Source: Jackrogersella multiformis (taxonomy: Eukaryota; Ascomycota; Sordariomycetes; Xylariales; Hypoxylaceae). From it: a stretch of DNA of 64,000 nt. The translations under genes were made by a program, and so were the position numbers. This document shows, piece by piece, positions 11,866-23,532 of this stretch (position 1 is the first letter of the stretch; each line of letters opens with the position of its first letter). Below the pieces are notes generated by a model, which was not told the DNA's origin, made no database searches, and saw only the letters and a program-made list of their open reading frames with translations. The DNA lies in contig CADCXD010000005.1 of the NCBI GenBank assembly GCA_902806575.1, positions 3,968,001 to 4,032,000 on the forward strand, written 5' to 3'.

Positions 11866-14231
11866 ATGTCCCTTCTGTATCGGAAGATCGACCAGACGGC
11901 AAACGACTCTAGGATCGGTAGCTCTGCACCCAAGAGGACTACCGTCGCTAATCAAGCAGATATGCGCAATACTAATAGCAGGGAATGTTCTTCTGGATCG
12001 TTAACTCATGCTCCTGTGAGACGGCTCGCCTGTGATGCCTGTGAGTAACACCTGTAACTCTCCCGACTCTCTTCTTGGTGTAATAAGAGTAATTCCCTTC
12101 GGGTACCTCTGCCGACATACATAGCTGCCAACAAGGAGCTGGAAGAGAGATGGTATAGGCTGACTTTGGATGTTGTAGGCCGGGATAGAAAGGTCCGATG
12201 CGACAAACAAGACCCGACATGCGGCAGATGCGCAAAGATGGGCAACAAATGTCACTATTCAAGCCGTTCCTCTCAAGTACCTTCGAAAATGGATTTATCC
12301 CAATTCATGATGACGCTGAACAATCGACTTCGTGAGTAGCAACGCTGACCGAAAATCACGAATCCTCTTAGCTTTCTATTAACTCGAACACAGGGCAAGC
12401 CGAGGCCCAGCTAGCTTTCGGCCGTCTCATGCAAAACTCTCATTCGATCGGAATATCGTCCAATGACATAAATGTAGGAATAGCAGCGCCGCGCACCATA
12501 TCCCCCTTGAGCCCGCCAAGAGTACTCTCGTCGCCCTACATAAGCTCACCTCAGCCTTCGTCGCAAGACTTACACACTCTGAACATGATCCATGATAATG
12601 ACACAATACAGCAAACTGCTGCCGAATGGTAAGATTGTTTATAGAAAGCCCCGGAAGCTCTTCCGTTCGACTAACTTCCTAAGGTCCAGCCGCGTTATTG
12701 GCGACTTTTATGATTTTCAGTTCGATACTTTAACATCCTCAATGACCAACGTCATCTCTCCGGGGGATTCCGCTCCGGATGGGGGCCAAAATTCCTATTT
12801 TGATCCCGTCCCGTTTGACATTTTAGCGGCGTCCCCGTGTCAGACAATTCCAACGCCCCCGGTTAATCTGATGATAAGACTGTAGGGTACTTGTGTGTAT
12901 GTTTTTTGATAGATTGCAATACTGATCGAAACAGTTACGACCGTTATTTTGACGTATTCCATCTCATTATGCCAATCATCAACCGAACCCGCTTCCAGGT
13001 GGAAGTCTTGCGTTCGTCACCCTCCATCGAGGTGCAAGCTTTGTCACACGCCATAGCTGCTCTGACGGCGTTCGGAGTCCCCGAGTTCCACTATCATGCA
13101 GAGAAATATTACGACCAGGCCCGTAGCCTCCTTGATATATGCGAAAGGCAAGAGAGCGGTGGCTCCTTGACGAGTATCAGCACTCTACAGGCTTGTACGC
13201 TACTGACGCTTTACGAACTCAAAAAGCCTAACTTCGCTAGATCGTGGATGACGATAGGACGCGCCATTCGGTTAGCCAAAATAATGGCCCTAGACGAAGA
13301 AAACGGAGCAAAACCCGAAGGGACTACGCAATGGGGCTTAAGTGCGGAATTTCCCCTACACGCTTCGCCCGCCCACTTGGAAGAAAGGCGCCGCACTTTC
13401 TGGCTGGTCCACATCCTTGATGCCTTCTCAAGCCTCACGACGAATTCAAGTCTAGCATTCCACGAAATGGCATCCGTGCCGCTTCCTAGTCCTGGCGATT
13501 TTCCAGACAGCACCGAGGCCGAAGAAGAGATGCCATCGTTAATAAGACTTTTTGAGTTGTCTGATAATACAACCTTGTCGTCCTTTGCCGCTACTACCGT
13601 GATGGTTTCATTATATCACCGTTGTTTCGACCACATTAAGTCTTCGATTCGTGAGTCGTCGCATGCATTCTGGGAAACGCACTATTCCATCGATAAAGCA
13701 CTCGTCCGTTGCCGAACTAAATTGTTAGCACAACACCTTAGTAGTTCTGACGACCCCTTGTCGTTGGTGCTGCGGATGAATCTAAATTCAGTGGAAATAA
13801 ATTTACACGATACAGTCCTTGCCAAGGTCGAGAAGGACGAGCTACCATCCAGTCTCACTACCGAGGCAATATCCAAATGTGCTTCCGCAGCCATGGACAT
13901 TGTCGAAGCTCTTAAAGTGAGTCAAAAACTTTTGGGCAACAAATTAAATGCGTTTCGGCAATTAACCCGATTTCTCACCTGGCCCATTACCACGGCGATC
14001 CAGATTTGTTTTCGGTTGCTGTATCGCGGAAACGAGGATGCCCCAAACTTCATTAAAGCTATCACATTGCTATCTAGCTCCATGAAAGATTTAATAGAGC
14101 CAGAACACATCCCCCCGGGCCTTCTGGAGAAGGCAGAAGCTCGGCTCTCTGGATCGGAAAGATGGTCCAAGAAAAGACGAGCCCCCGATAACAATCAAAT
14201 TTCCCCAAAGAATAACTATCGTCGCGAATAA
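11866..14231 (+). CDS. Zn(II)2Cys6 fungal transcription factor
   Basis: DNA-binding regulator. Exons 11866-12040, 12179-12331, 12394-12628, 12684-12881 and 12935-14231 give 685 aa, every join in frame. The binuclear zinc cluster is complete: Cys56, 59, 66, 73, 76 and 83 (CX2CX6CX6CX2CX6C), with RDRKVRCDKQ in between. Intron 1 splits the Cys59 codon. A Ser/Pro-rich linker follows, and then a fungal-specific middle homology region from about residue 255 onward (LYDRYFDVFHLIMPIINRTRF, later SRSWMTIGRAIRLAKIM-like block and HLEERRRTFWLVHILDAF). The C-terminal tail is basic (SKKRRAP). It sits at the left end of the PKS locus and is the best candidate for its pathway regulator, which is inference from position. 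Confidence 0.9.
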
Positions 14232-15104
14232 GGTCCATTTTATTTCTTGTTAGTTTCCCATGTTTGGCGTTCCTGGTATTGCTATACGGGTGACTATAGG
14301 AGAAAAGAGAGAAAAGAGAAAATTTGCCAGTGTTGCATGTATTATGTAAGGCACTCACGTGGAGTGGCCCGTGCACGGGCACGAGCCAATTACATTAAGT
14401 ACCTACGTACCTAGCTTACTCTTACTTACTGAATACATACGAACAACACCAAGAATCATCGCGAGTTTTTGCTTTACTGTTTTATTTACCGGTAACCCTG
14501 CCAGACCAACACCTGGTCATAGGCTTGGGTGTTTTCCGAGGATATGAAGATAAAATTTAATCCTAACATAATTATTGGATACATACCTCCTGGGGTACCT
14601 AGGTCCTTACCGACCTAGGTATACTACACAAAAAGTGAGACAATGTCGTAATCTATTATATTATAATAAAAGTAATTTATTCTCTCACACCGCTAGTAAC
14701 ATATTTCTTGTTGGATTATCACGTTATTCATTGCCATTGACGGGATATATCGACACGCAGTGTTCTCTATGAATTGGTTATGTAAAAGGATATGATTATA
14801 AGATCCGCGTGTACCTATTTTCCCGGAGTCCCCTATTACAGGCTAGGTACCTAGATAACACATCACTAGACCCTCCCGCCGTGTAAGCGTATCAAAAAGA
14901 AACCCAATTTTTCTTACTCAAGCCCAGATCCTGCAATAATTCTAGAAGCTCGGATCTCAACCGAAGATGCGCCGTCTTCGCCCTTGACGAAGCGTTGGCT
15001 GCAAGCGAACAACATACCCTCAAGCGGTTTATAGACATCGTGACCTCCCTCGAACTTGAGATGCTCAACTTTGTAATATGGTTAGGAAGACAGAAACTGT
15101 GTTA
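14232..15104. other. Intergenic, no gene seen
   Basis: The gap lies between the 3' end of the regulator and the convergently read DUF3237 gene. Repeat copies of the CCTAGGTA type lie at about 14595-14625 and 14840-14860. Confidence 0.5.
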
Positions 15105-15630
15105 TTAGGTCGTGGTCTCACCTCCAAAACCCCAGGGGTTTGTTTTCGCGTTCGGATCACCCATAAGTAGAGGCATGGTATGCTCGTTTAGTTCAACAAC
15201 GCCGTCGGCATTCATACGGACGGATCGCCCCTCTTCGTCTGTGGCAATCAAAGACACGTTGAACCGACCGTGGTTCTTGTCATTGTCAATACGGAACCAG
15301 TCGTGGCCGTGAATCTTTCTAAAGTTAAGCTTCGGCTCGAAATCACCAATCGACTCGATTATTCCCCACGAAAGTGGCTTAGAGACGCTAGTTAGCAATC
15401 GCTTTTCTTTGGCTTTAAGAATGAATGACACTTACAACACCGACCAGGGTCGATCCGGTATAGATTTCGCCACATGGGAACTGACCGGCAAGGCCAGCCT
15501 AAGTTATATTAGCTATTGATCCATATATCTTATACTGTAGTAAGTTATGCACCTTCATGTGAATGGCTGGTTGCGTTGTCGGGAATCCCGCAAGGGCCGG
15601 CATAACCTTTTGGTCGCTTGCTGAACTCAT
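15105..15630 (-). CDS. DUF3237 (UPF0311) family protein
   Basis: Small soluble protein of the DUF3237 beta-barrel family; biochemical role unknown. Minus-strand exons 15553-15630, 15436-15498 and 15105-15377 give 137 aa, all phase 0. Family-like blocks are AGLAGQFPCGEIYTGSTLVG, WGIIESIGDFEPKLNF, GHDWFRIDNDKNHGRFNV and ADGVVELNEHTMPLLMGD, ending in the usual short tail after TNPWGF. The second intron (54 nt) contains no stop and reads through in frame; I removed it because VGV then joins PLSWGIIES as in family members. The ATG at 15630 gives MSSASDQKVMPAL. DUF3237 genes often sit near flavin oxidases and secondary-metabolite genes in fungi, and here a BBE-like oxidase lies 1.8 kb away. Confidence 0.82.
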
Positions 15631-17403
15631 GGTGTCAATAGTAGTAAAGAAGTTATAATCGAGAGAAATAGTAAATATTAATTCTAGAAACTTTGCAAGT
15701 TCGTCAAACTGCTTCTTTCCTTGCAATATTTGAGTAATAGTGTAAATTTATATTAACCTACGCCTTCTTATCGGCATAATAAGACCGTAGCTACTAAGCA
15801 TAATTTATGTATCCGGATTTGCAATGGCTACAGACCTACTAGATCAAAGAGTTTTCTGGGTCACCCCGGGACCCCTTAACGGAGTTTCGGATGTAGATTC
15901 CCTTCCTAGGGAGGTATATACCTAATCTGTAAGTACAAGGCCGGTCGAATCGGACATAAACACGGAGCATTAGTCCGAGCGGACATCGCGGGCCGCCCCC
16001 TGTCATATGGAGGAGTGGATAAAGTGTTCTTAGTGGACGAAATATAAGAACACTGTACTTGAGGGCTAAGTACAGGTAAGCCACATACCGACGAAGGATT
16101 GGACTCTATACTTTAGGTACCTACGTATGTTATTTTATTAAATAAACTTATGGTTTTATATTATACGGATAAGCTTTATAAAGAAGACTTAATTAATATA
16201 TATATATAAATTAATAAATATAAAATATATTAAAACTTATAAAACAAAATTATTAAATAAAATTAATTAAAAAACTTAATTAATATATATAAAATTAAAT
16301 TAATAAGATTAAAAAGGCGTTAATAACGCTTAAGGAAATATTTAAATTATATATATATAAATCGTTACGCCTCGTTTCGTAAGAAAAAATAAAAAGCAAA
16401 AACCTTAAGACCATAAAGAATTATTATTCAAAATTAAACTACAGTTCTAAGCCCTATTGCCCTTATCACATTTTATGAAGAGGTTTCAAATCTATATTTA
16501 AACGATAGATCGCTACTTTCATCATTCTGCAATATAAAAGTCTTACTTGATAAGCGTTCAATATCAAGTAACACTCAAATCTAAATCCATGAACTAGAAT
16601 GTAGTAAAATATGTTGAATAAGAGTTCACGTAAATCCTATAATACCCACTAATACTCTAAACTAGTCGAAAATCCTTTGTAACGGCGCAGCTTAATATCG
16701 CAAGCTTAATGACCAATATGTCATATTCCAGCCGGCCCCTCCCCGAGTAGGATCTTTACCTAGTAGCTGAAGGCATTAGTGATGAATTGGGCTGATACGA
16801 TTTCTCCTAAGGGACTCGCTCGATTCGCCTTCCACTCGGCCCTCAAGATGGAATGAAAGGTTCCATTGTGTGTGTTACCCCTAACAGAGGTCAGCAAGAC
16901 TAGGTATCCTATTTTAGTTTGTATTGACTCCTTCAGCTACTTATGGTAGGCTTAGCGTAAAGTGAGGCTGAGAAAAGCTTTTCTGCATTCCCTGCCCACG
17001 TGCCATCTGCAGAGAGACGTCGACCCTTGCCACTCCGCATGAGACTGCTGGTGGTTGACGTAGGGATCCCACGTGCCCACCGGCCCGCATAGACCGATAT
17101 TAGATTCTCTCTTGCCAAGAAAACCGCTAGATCTAGGTTGGAGACGACGAGAGACAACGGGCCAGGGGTAGTTGGAATCTTGGATGGTCATCTCCTGGCT
17201 GTCCGAGAACAAAAATAGAAACTGCGGACTAGCGTGAATGACAGGCTTGAACGCGTCAGTAGTGCGACTAGGTATAAAATGAGATACTAAAAAATACCTA
17301 TATAAGAAAGTTAATCGGTGCCCTTTTGGATATACTTTTAGGTTTTATTCCCGCAAGCATCGTCTTCTTTTATATTCCTAGTCTGATCAAGACGATAGTC
17401 CCT
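15631..17403. other. Intergenic with AT-rich island at about 16130-16400
   Basis: The core 16130-16320 is almost only A and T, with long TAAATTAA-like runs and a TATA dinucleotide tract near 16195-16210. GC content recovers after 16450. No coding sequence with family character was seen. The island may be a decayed mobile element. Confidence 0.5.
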
Positions 17404-19271
17404 ATGGTCTCTATGTCTGCTAAGCAATTCCTCCTCCACGGCCTGGTAGTTGCGACCAGAGCGGCGGTTATTAGTCAACGCCAGAGTATCGCGGTCGATG
17501 CTTCAAGCACATGCAAAGTGCTTCCAGGAGATGAAGCGTGGCCGAAGGCAGCTTCCTGGGCTAGTCTTAACCAGACTATCAACGGTCGGTTGATTGCTTC
17601 GGTACCAGCCGCCAGCGTCTGTCATGACCAGCCGTTCAACAACTACGATGCCGATGCTTGTACAACTCTCCAGGACACGTACGCGGCTACGACACTACTC
17701 CGGTGCGTCTCTGTGAGATTTGATAACCATACCAAGAACTAACACGGGTGTAGAATCAATAATCCAGGGGAAGTTCTCAGCATGTATTTTAATAACTATA
17801 CGTGCGATGCTTTCACACCAAGGTCGCAGGCTTGCGAGTTGGGCAACCGCGTCAGCTACGTAGTAAATGTCACCGAAGCAGCCGATGTTGTGGCTGGCAT
17901 CAACTTTGCTCGTCAAAATAACGTAAGACTGGTTATCAAAAATACCGGACACGAGTGAGTAACCTCCGTGGTGATTGCTGAAGATCGACATTACGAGTTT
18001 CAGCTAACCTGAATAGCTACCTGGGAAAGTCAACCGGAAAAGGAGGTCTGTCTCTGTGGACTCACAACTTGAAGTCGACGCAGTATATCCCCAGCTACCA
18101 GTCCTCCTACTACACAGGCCCTGCTATAAAGCTAGGGGCTGGTGTTGAAGGATTCGAGGCTTACGCCGCTGCTGACGCCGTGGGTCATCGCATTGTTGGC
18201 GGTTCATGCCCTACAGTTGGTATCGCCGGCGGATATTCCCAAGGAGGTGGCCACTCCTTGCTTAGCAGCTTGCACGGCATGGGCGCAGACAATGTATTGG
18301 AATGGGAGGTCGTGACAATGGACGGGCGGCATCTCGTCGCTTCGCCAACAGAAAACTCAGACCTGTACTGGGCTATGAGCGGTGGAGGTGGCGGTACCTA
18401 CGCTGTCGCGCTCTCCATGACGAGCAGGCTTCATGATGATGGCATTGTTGGCGGTTCTAAGCTGACGTTCAATGACACCAAGGTCGGCAACGACGCTTTC
18501 TGGGAAGCTATCGGGTCATACCACATCCTCCTCGCGCCGTTCGTCGATTCAGGCAACACGTGGCTCTATACTCTCACAAATAACGCCTTCGACTCCTGGG
18601 CCGTGACAATGCCTGGTGCTGATCTGGATAAAGTCAATGAGCTAATGAAGCCTTTCCTCGATGATCTTACCCAGCGTGGTATCGACTACGAGTACTCGGC
18701 GACCGTAGCGAACACTTACTACGAACACTTTGATAATTACCTGGGCCCATTACCAGAGGGCATTACCCCCTACGCCCCTTTCACTGGCAGTCGAATTCTC
18801 CCGCGTGCCATGTTTCTCGACTCGGAGAAAAACCCGACCATCACGGGTTCTCTTCGAAACGCCTCCCTTGCAGAGGCTTTCGATCCTCTCGCGTGCTTGG
18901 CCTTGAACGCAGCGGGAAAGTCTCACTCCGATAATGCTGTGCTTCCTGCGTGGCGTGATACTATCTCTCTCTGCTTGACCCCTGGTGTATGGGACGAGCA
19001 TGCAAGTCAGGCCGATATGGCTGAGCGCCAGGAATATGCAGCGAACGTGTTGCAACCCATGCTGGATGCCGCTACCCCTGGTGGTGGTGTTTACCTGAAC
19101 GAGGCTAACTATAAGCAGCAGAATTGGCAGCAGGAGCTTTATGGAGCTAACTACCAAAAACTGCTGGCCATCAAGCATAAATATGATCCTGAATCGCTGC
19201 TTTATGGCCATACTGCCGTGGGCAGTGAAGTGTGGGCGGAAGATGAAAATAATAGGCTGTGCAAAGTCTAG
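17404..19271 (+). CDS. Secreted FAD-linked oxidase of the BBE/VAO type (isoamyl-alcohol-oxidase-like)
   Basis: Berberine-bridge-enzyme-like flavoprotein that oxidises alcohols, sugars or pathway intermediates. Exons 17404-17702, 17754-17954 and 18017-19271 give 584 aa. The start at 17404 is the first ATG of the frame (a second Met lies 3 codons later), followed by a moderately hydrophobic leader, so secretion is likely but not certain. The FAD_binding_4 domain contains RLVIKNTGHDYLG with His166 and GGSCPTVGIAGGYSQGGGH with Cys231. The 65-residue spacing matches enzymes in which FAD is bound covalently through both His and Cys. The C-terminal BBE motif YGANYQKLLAIKHKYDPESL is present near the end. 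Introns are 51 and 62 nt. Its place between DUF3237 and FMO suggests a role in the locus. Confidence 0.9.
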
Positions 19272-19780
19272 TTAAGGATGATAGTTCTCGAAATAGACTG
19301 TTTGACTTCGAGGCACAAAATTTCTTTTGTATCTTGTATAGAGAGAAGTATTCATCAGTTAGGATATGATTTTTGCCGTGTAGTTAATAGTATTGTACTT
19401 TTAATCATCAAAAAATTACATGTCTAGACTTTACCTCATAGCACATTAGCCCCTTAATTACGTAATATCGTGATATATATTCAAATTCTGTGTGGCTGCT
19501 TCGGCTGACGTTACATGTTCAATTGACCAGTTCATTATTGGAACTTCCGGCAGGGATTGACTTCGGGCCATAGTGGCAAGGGTCGAGAATTCGTAGCTGT
19601 CTAGTTCCAGTTCCGCGACAGTTAGAGGTATGATGAAGTGAGTGTCGATGTTGTATTTTTGAGGATTTAGTTTAGCTGCGGAACTTCAGAAGAGCTGATG
19701 GATACTTAAGTACCTAGGTACGTACCTCGGCAGGTACTTAGGTAGTTGCCCACTATAATTTACAATGCCCCGCACTTTGT

Positions 19781-20326
19781 ACTTAGGTACCGCACTGTCA
19801 CTTATAAGTTATAAATAATAGTTATTAAACGTTAAATATATTAACGATATAATTATTATAATAATATTATTATTTAAATAATTATTATTATTTAAATAAA
19901 ATTATTATTATTAATATAAATTATTTATTTTTAATTATTTACGTAAAATAATTTATTTATTTATATATTTATTTATATAAAATAAAATTTAAAATAAAAT
20001 TATAACGAAATAAATAATTAATATTTAAATTATATAATATTTTTATTATACGATATTTTAATTATACGATATTTTAATTATTAAATAAATAATTAAATAA
20101 ATTATTATAAAATATTTAAATTATAAAAAAATAAATTATAAAATATAATTATTTATTTTTAAAGTTTATTTTAATTTAAAAAATAATTTTTTTATAAAAA
20201 ATAATTAATTAAATTTACGATTAATAATAATAATTATTAATTAAAAAATAATTATTAAGGAAATAATAATTTTTAAATAAAATAACTATTTTTTGTTTTT
20301 ACTATTTAACGGTGCGGTAAGTAAGT
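19781..20326. mobile_element. AT-only element with imperfect terminal inverted repeats (MITE-like)
   Basis: The left end 19781-19798 reads ACTTAGGTACCGCACTGT. The reverse complement of the right end 20309-20326 is ACTTACTTACCGCACCGT, matching at 15 of 18 positions. The roughly 500 bp between them is almost only A and T, in short direct and inverted ATTATT/TAAATAA runs with isolated ACG/CGT. There is no coding capacity and no obvious target-site duplication. A non-autonomous transposon worn down by C-to-T mutation (RIP) is one reading; chance similarity of GC-richer ends is the other. Confidence 0.4.
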
Positions 20327-20351
20327 ATGTAAAGCTTTGTACGGATAGTCT

Positions 20352-20373
20352 CGGAGATATATCGATATCTCCG
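20352..20373. repeat. Perfect 9-bp hairpin arms with 4-nt loop
   Basis: Arms CGGAGATAT and ATATCTCCG flank the loop ATCG, followed by a T-run. It lies 400 bp beyond the 3' end of the FMO gene and just outside the AT-only element. Role unknown. Confidence 0.5.
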
Positions 20374-20776
20374 GTTTTTTAGTATAAGGTACCTAGGTAC
20401 TTAGCTCCATCCGCTCGTCTTTGCCTCTTAAATATCGAAGTATCATCTTTAGGTATCGTGCGATTAGGTATAATAAACCTTTTTTTTTTTTAAATAGGCG
20501 CTCGTATTGCTAGTTTGATTAAGATGTTAATTTCAAGGTACATAGATTTATTATCGATATAAATCTATCGCGGCTCTCGCGCACATCTTTCTTTAGTGTT
20601 TTCTTATTACTCGCTCGATAAACAGCATAATTTCGGTTACGGATATTCAAAAGGTCTGTGGACTGTATTCGTATTCTCCATTAGAGGGGCATGTTGAACA
20701 GCAACGCTGAAATCTACAACTGCTTAAAGCTCGTATTGTCCGACCAATTCCTGTTAGACAACCCCCATCTGGACTT

Positions 20777-22820
20777 CTAATTAGTTGACAACACCAGTTG
20801 CTTCAGATTACTGTCAAAGCCGCTGCCATGCGTTCCGATGTTGTAACCATTGATGCCAACGGCAGCATTACTAAGTGTATCAGCAACAGACCCTTTGATC
20901 TTTCCGTTCAATTCGGTTGCGAACTCGGTTGCCAATGCGTTTGATGCCTGCTTCTCTGCTAACACCCTTCGGAACTCGTCGACGATACCCCTATACTCGC
21001 TCGGATAGGCTGGGGCGAACAGGTTCGAGAAGAAGTTCTTCTTGCGCCTCGGATTGACGCCAAGGTCCCTGAGGAGTGTATCTATGTACTAGAGCTTGTC
21101 AGAGAATGTCGGGTTTGTCTATAATGACTTGACTTACGGGAAGGAAATCATAGATAGCGTATGCGTGTTTTCTTCCCTGGGCGACGTAGCGCTTGCGGGA
21201 CCAAACGTTCCACTCTGCCACTTCTATTTCCATATCCCCCTGGGAGGGTGGATCGTGAAGACCGAGGAGGAAAGCAACACCCCACAGCGCTTGCACTTCG
21301 GAAACCACGGGGGTATAGATGGAGTGGATGAAGCCCGGAAAGTATACCGAGCGGTCGCCGCGAGCTGCGAGGGAAGGCACGATCAATCTCCGGTAATGCT
21401 GGCTCGGGCCGTGCAGAAGTTTCCGTCCGCCGGCAGTTCTTTCGCGATCGAATCTCTTAGAGCCAAAAGGAGAACTCGCGAGCGCGGGAAGCAGCTCGTC
21501 GACGCTTTCTTCCGCGTCGGATTCAAGCTTGGTCCACTTATCTTTCTGCGCTGGATCCGGCATCAGACCGCATTGCTGTTGCAATACATCGTCGAAGACT
21601 TGAAAAGATTTGTCAAACCCTGTGCAGAGAATGACATAATCTGTCGAGAACTGAACCCCGTCTTTCAGGTTAATTATGTTATTGTCGTCCAGCGAATCGA
21701 TGTCAGTCCTGTGAACCGTACAGTCTCCGGCGTGGAAAGTCTTCCAGAACAGCGGCACGCTCGCAGCTCCGAGCCCAGCATTTGCCCAGAAGATTCTAGA
21801 CCCCCCTTGTTAGAATCGCACGACTGAACGGTAGAGCTAAAAGGGAGTTGCCTACCCATTCCCATGCGGAAATGGCCGTAATTTCTTGGCGTTTTCCGAT
21901 GTAGAATAGCCAGCGTGCCGGTCGGCAATCCAGTTCACAACCAGCCAGAAGCCCCAAGCAATGAGTCTTCCAAGCGGTGTCCTTTGGAAGAACTGGTGTC
22001 CGGCTCCATCCGTGCTCATAATGCTGGAGCCCATCAAGGCTACGAATCTAGTGGTTACCACATCCATCGTATTCACAGAGCCTACAAGTAAAGGAGGCAT
22101 GATGGCCAGAGGCCCAGATCCATCTTCTCTGATGATCCAGTTGACTTTCTTTCCGGCCTTCAGCAAGAAAAATACCGTATCATACGAGGACTTAGCACCC
22201 CCGACGACAGTCGCCGACCCGACGTCACGGAGTGCGTCAAGGTGCAGCCCTAAATCTGACGAGTGAATGATTGGTGAGGTGAAGTTCGTCTTAGGCCAAG
22301 CGGGTATCACAGGGTGCGAAGTTGCTCCAGAGGCGTAAATGAGCTTTGTACATTCAATTGAAGACTTCCCAGCGATCTCGAGGCGCCAGCCACCGCTGGG
22401 GGTACGGGATACGTGGGTTACCGTAGTTTTGAGACGAGTCCGGCGAATGAGATCAAAATCCCAAGCGAAGTCGTTCAAGTATGTGTGGATAGTGTCGCCG
22501 GAGACATAACCATCCTCTGTGACCCCTTCGTTGCGCATGGGATAGAACGAATATTCGAACAGGCCATGCTTAATCTGGGCATATAGACTTGGATATATCT
22601 TCTCGGTGCTCCAGACGCCGCCGATGGAGGCTTGTTCGTCGAGAATTATCAAGTTGGCCGAAGGCCTAAAATCAAGATATGTCTTGGCGGAAATGAGGCC
22701 ATTCCATCCTACGTATAAGAGGGTTAGCATATTATGCCAACGAACGTTTATTACGAAAGAGCTTTAACGCATACCGGCACCAACAACGACAACGTCTACT
22801 TGATCTATGATAGAGCTCAT
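20777..22820 (-). CDS. FAD/NADPH-dependent monooxygenase (FMO / Baeyer-Villiger-like)
   Basis: Predicted flavin monooxygenase acting on ketones or heteroatoms. Minus-strand exons 22775-22820, 21856-22708, 21138-21795 and 20777-21088 give 622 aa, all in frame. Exon 1 encodes MSSIIDQVDVVVVGAG, which joins WNGLISAKTYL to form the FAD GxGxxG motif. Next come the LDEQASIGGVWS block usual in FMO/BVMO enzymes, YASGATSHPVIPAWP, IIHSSDLG, the second nucleotide-binding fold ATVVGGAKSSYDTVFFLL, and DYVILCTGFDKSF near the C-terminal FAD contact. A hydrophobic stretch (LIAWGFWLVVNWIA) may bring it to membranes. The gene is read away from the membrane-protein gene at 23533 across a 0.7-kb shared upstream region. 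Likely a tailoring oxygenase of the PKS locus; substrate unknown. Confidence 0.88.
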
Positions 22821-23532
22821 TGTTTTCGATGGAATCTATTTCGGCCAACGGCGTGGCAAAGCGCATGAGGGTATCTAGTCATTATTGAGCTTGCAGTTCT
22901 CGATTATATGTTCCTTCTTATGGCTTAGGTTAGTACTCATGGCATAGAGTTGTATTAACAAGCTCCGTTAAACTCGCGTATCCGAACATTTCTTTGAGGC
23001 CAATACCATTTAGTCAATCGCATCATTAACGTTCGATGCGCGTGGAATAGAAGTTGGGTATAAGCAGTACACGCAGACGAAACGGGCGCAGACTGACGGA
23101 GGATTCCGCGACGGTCCGCACCTAAATACACCGTGCCGTCTGTGCAAGTTGTTGGTTTTTCGCTGCCAAAGACGTAACATAGGAGGGTAGATGAATAAGG
23201 TCGATGCTCGGGAACTACGGGCCGAGAAAGGATCAGGTAGCGAGGCCGCTTCGGAAATCACGGAGAGGCGTGCGGGACGAAAATGCTAACACCATTCGCA
23301 AACGCAGGCTCGAAGTAGGGACACAGAGGTTTCCGATGTAAGACATTCTGAATATCATAGAATACCTAGGTACCTAGTACTTAACTACATAATGTTCATA
23401 GAGCTGAAATATGGACACATTTCCTTCGGTATTTTTACGAAATTCGACAATTTTCTCGCCCCCTGAACCACCTTTCCGTCAATCTACCCTCCTGAGCGCA
23501 TCGCGGCAGACGCTGTAAATAGGGATTCAGCC
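22821..23532. promoter_or_regulatory. Shared divergent promoter region of the FMO and membrane-protein genes
   Basis: About 0.7 kb between two divergent start codons. A CCTAGGTACCTAGTA-like repeat lies at 23360-23385. No specific operator could be assigned by eye. Confidence 0.5.

Larger units (their letters stand above)
19272..20776. other. Intergenic containing an AT-only element
   Basis: Most of this gap is the 546-bp AT-rich element at 19781-20326. A CCTAGGTACGTACC-like repeat lies at about 19705-19745 and another copy at 20385-20405. No genes seen. Confidence 0.55.

Noticed and set aside
18750..19211. 153-codon minus-strand frame in the FAD oxidase
   Set aside because: Antisense to the conserved BBE C-terminal region.
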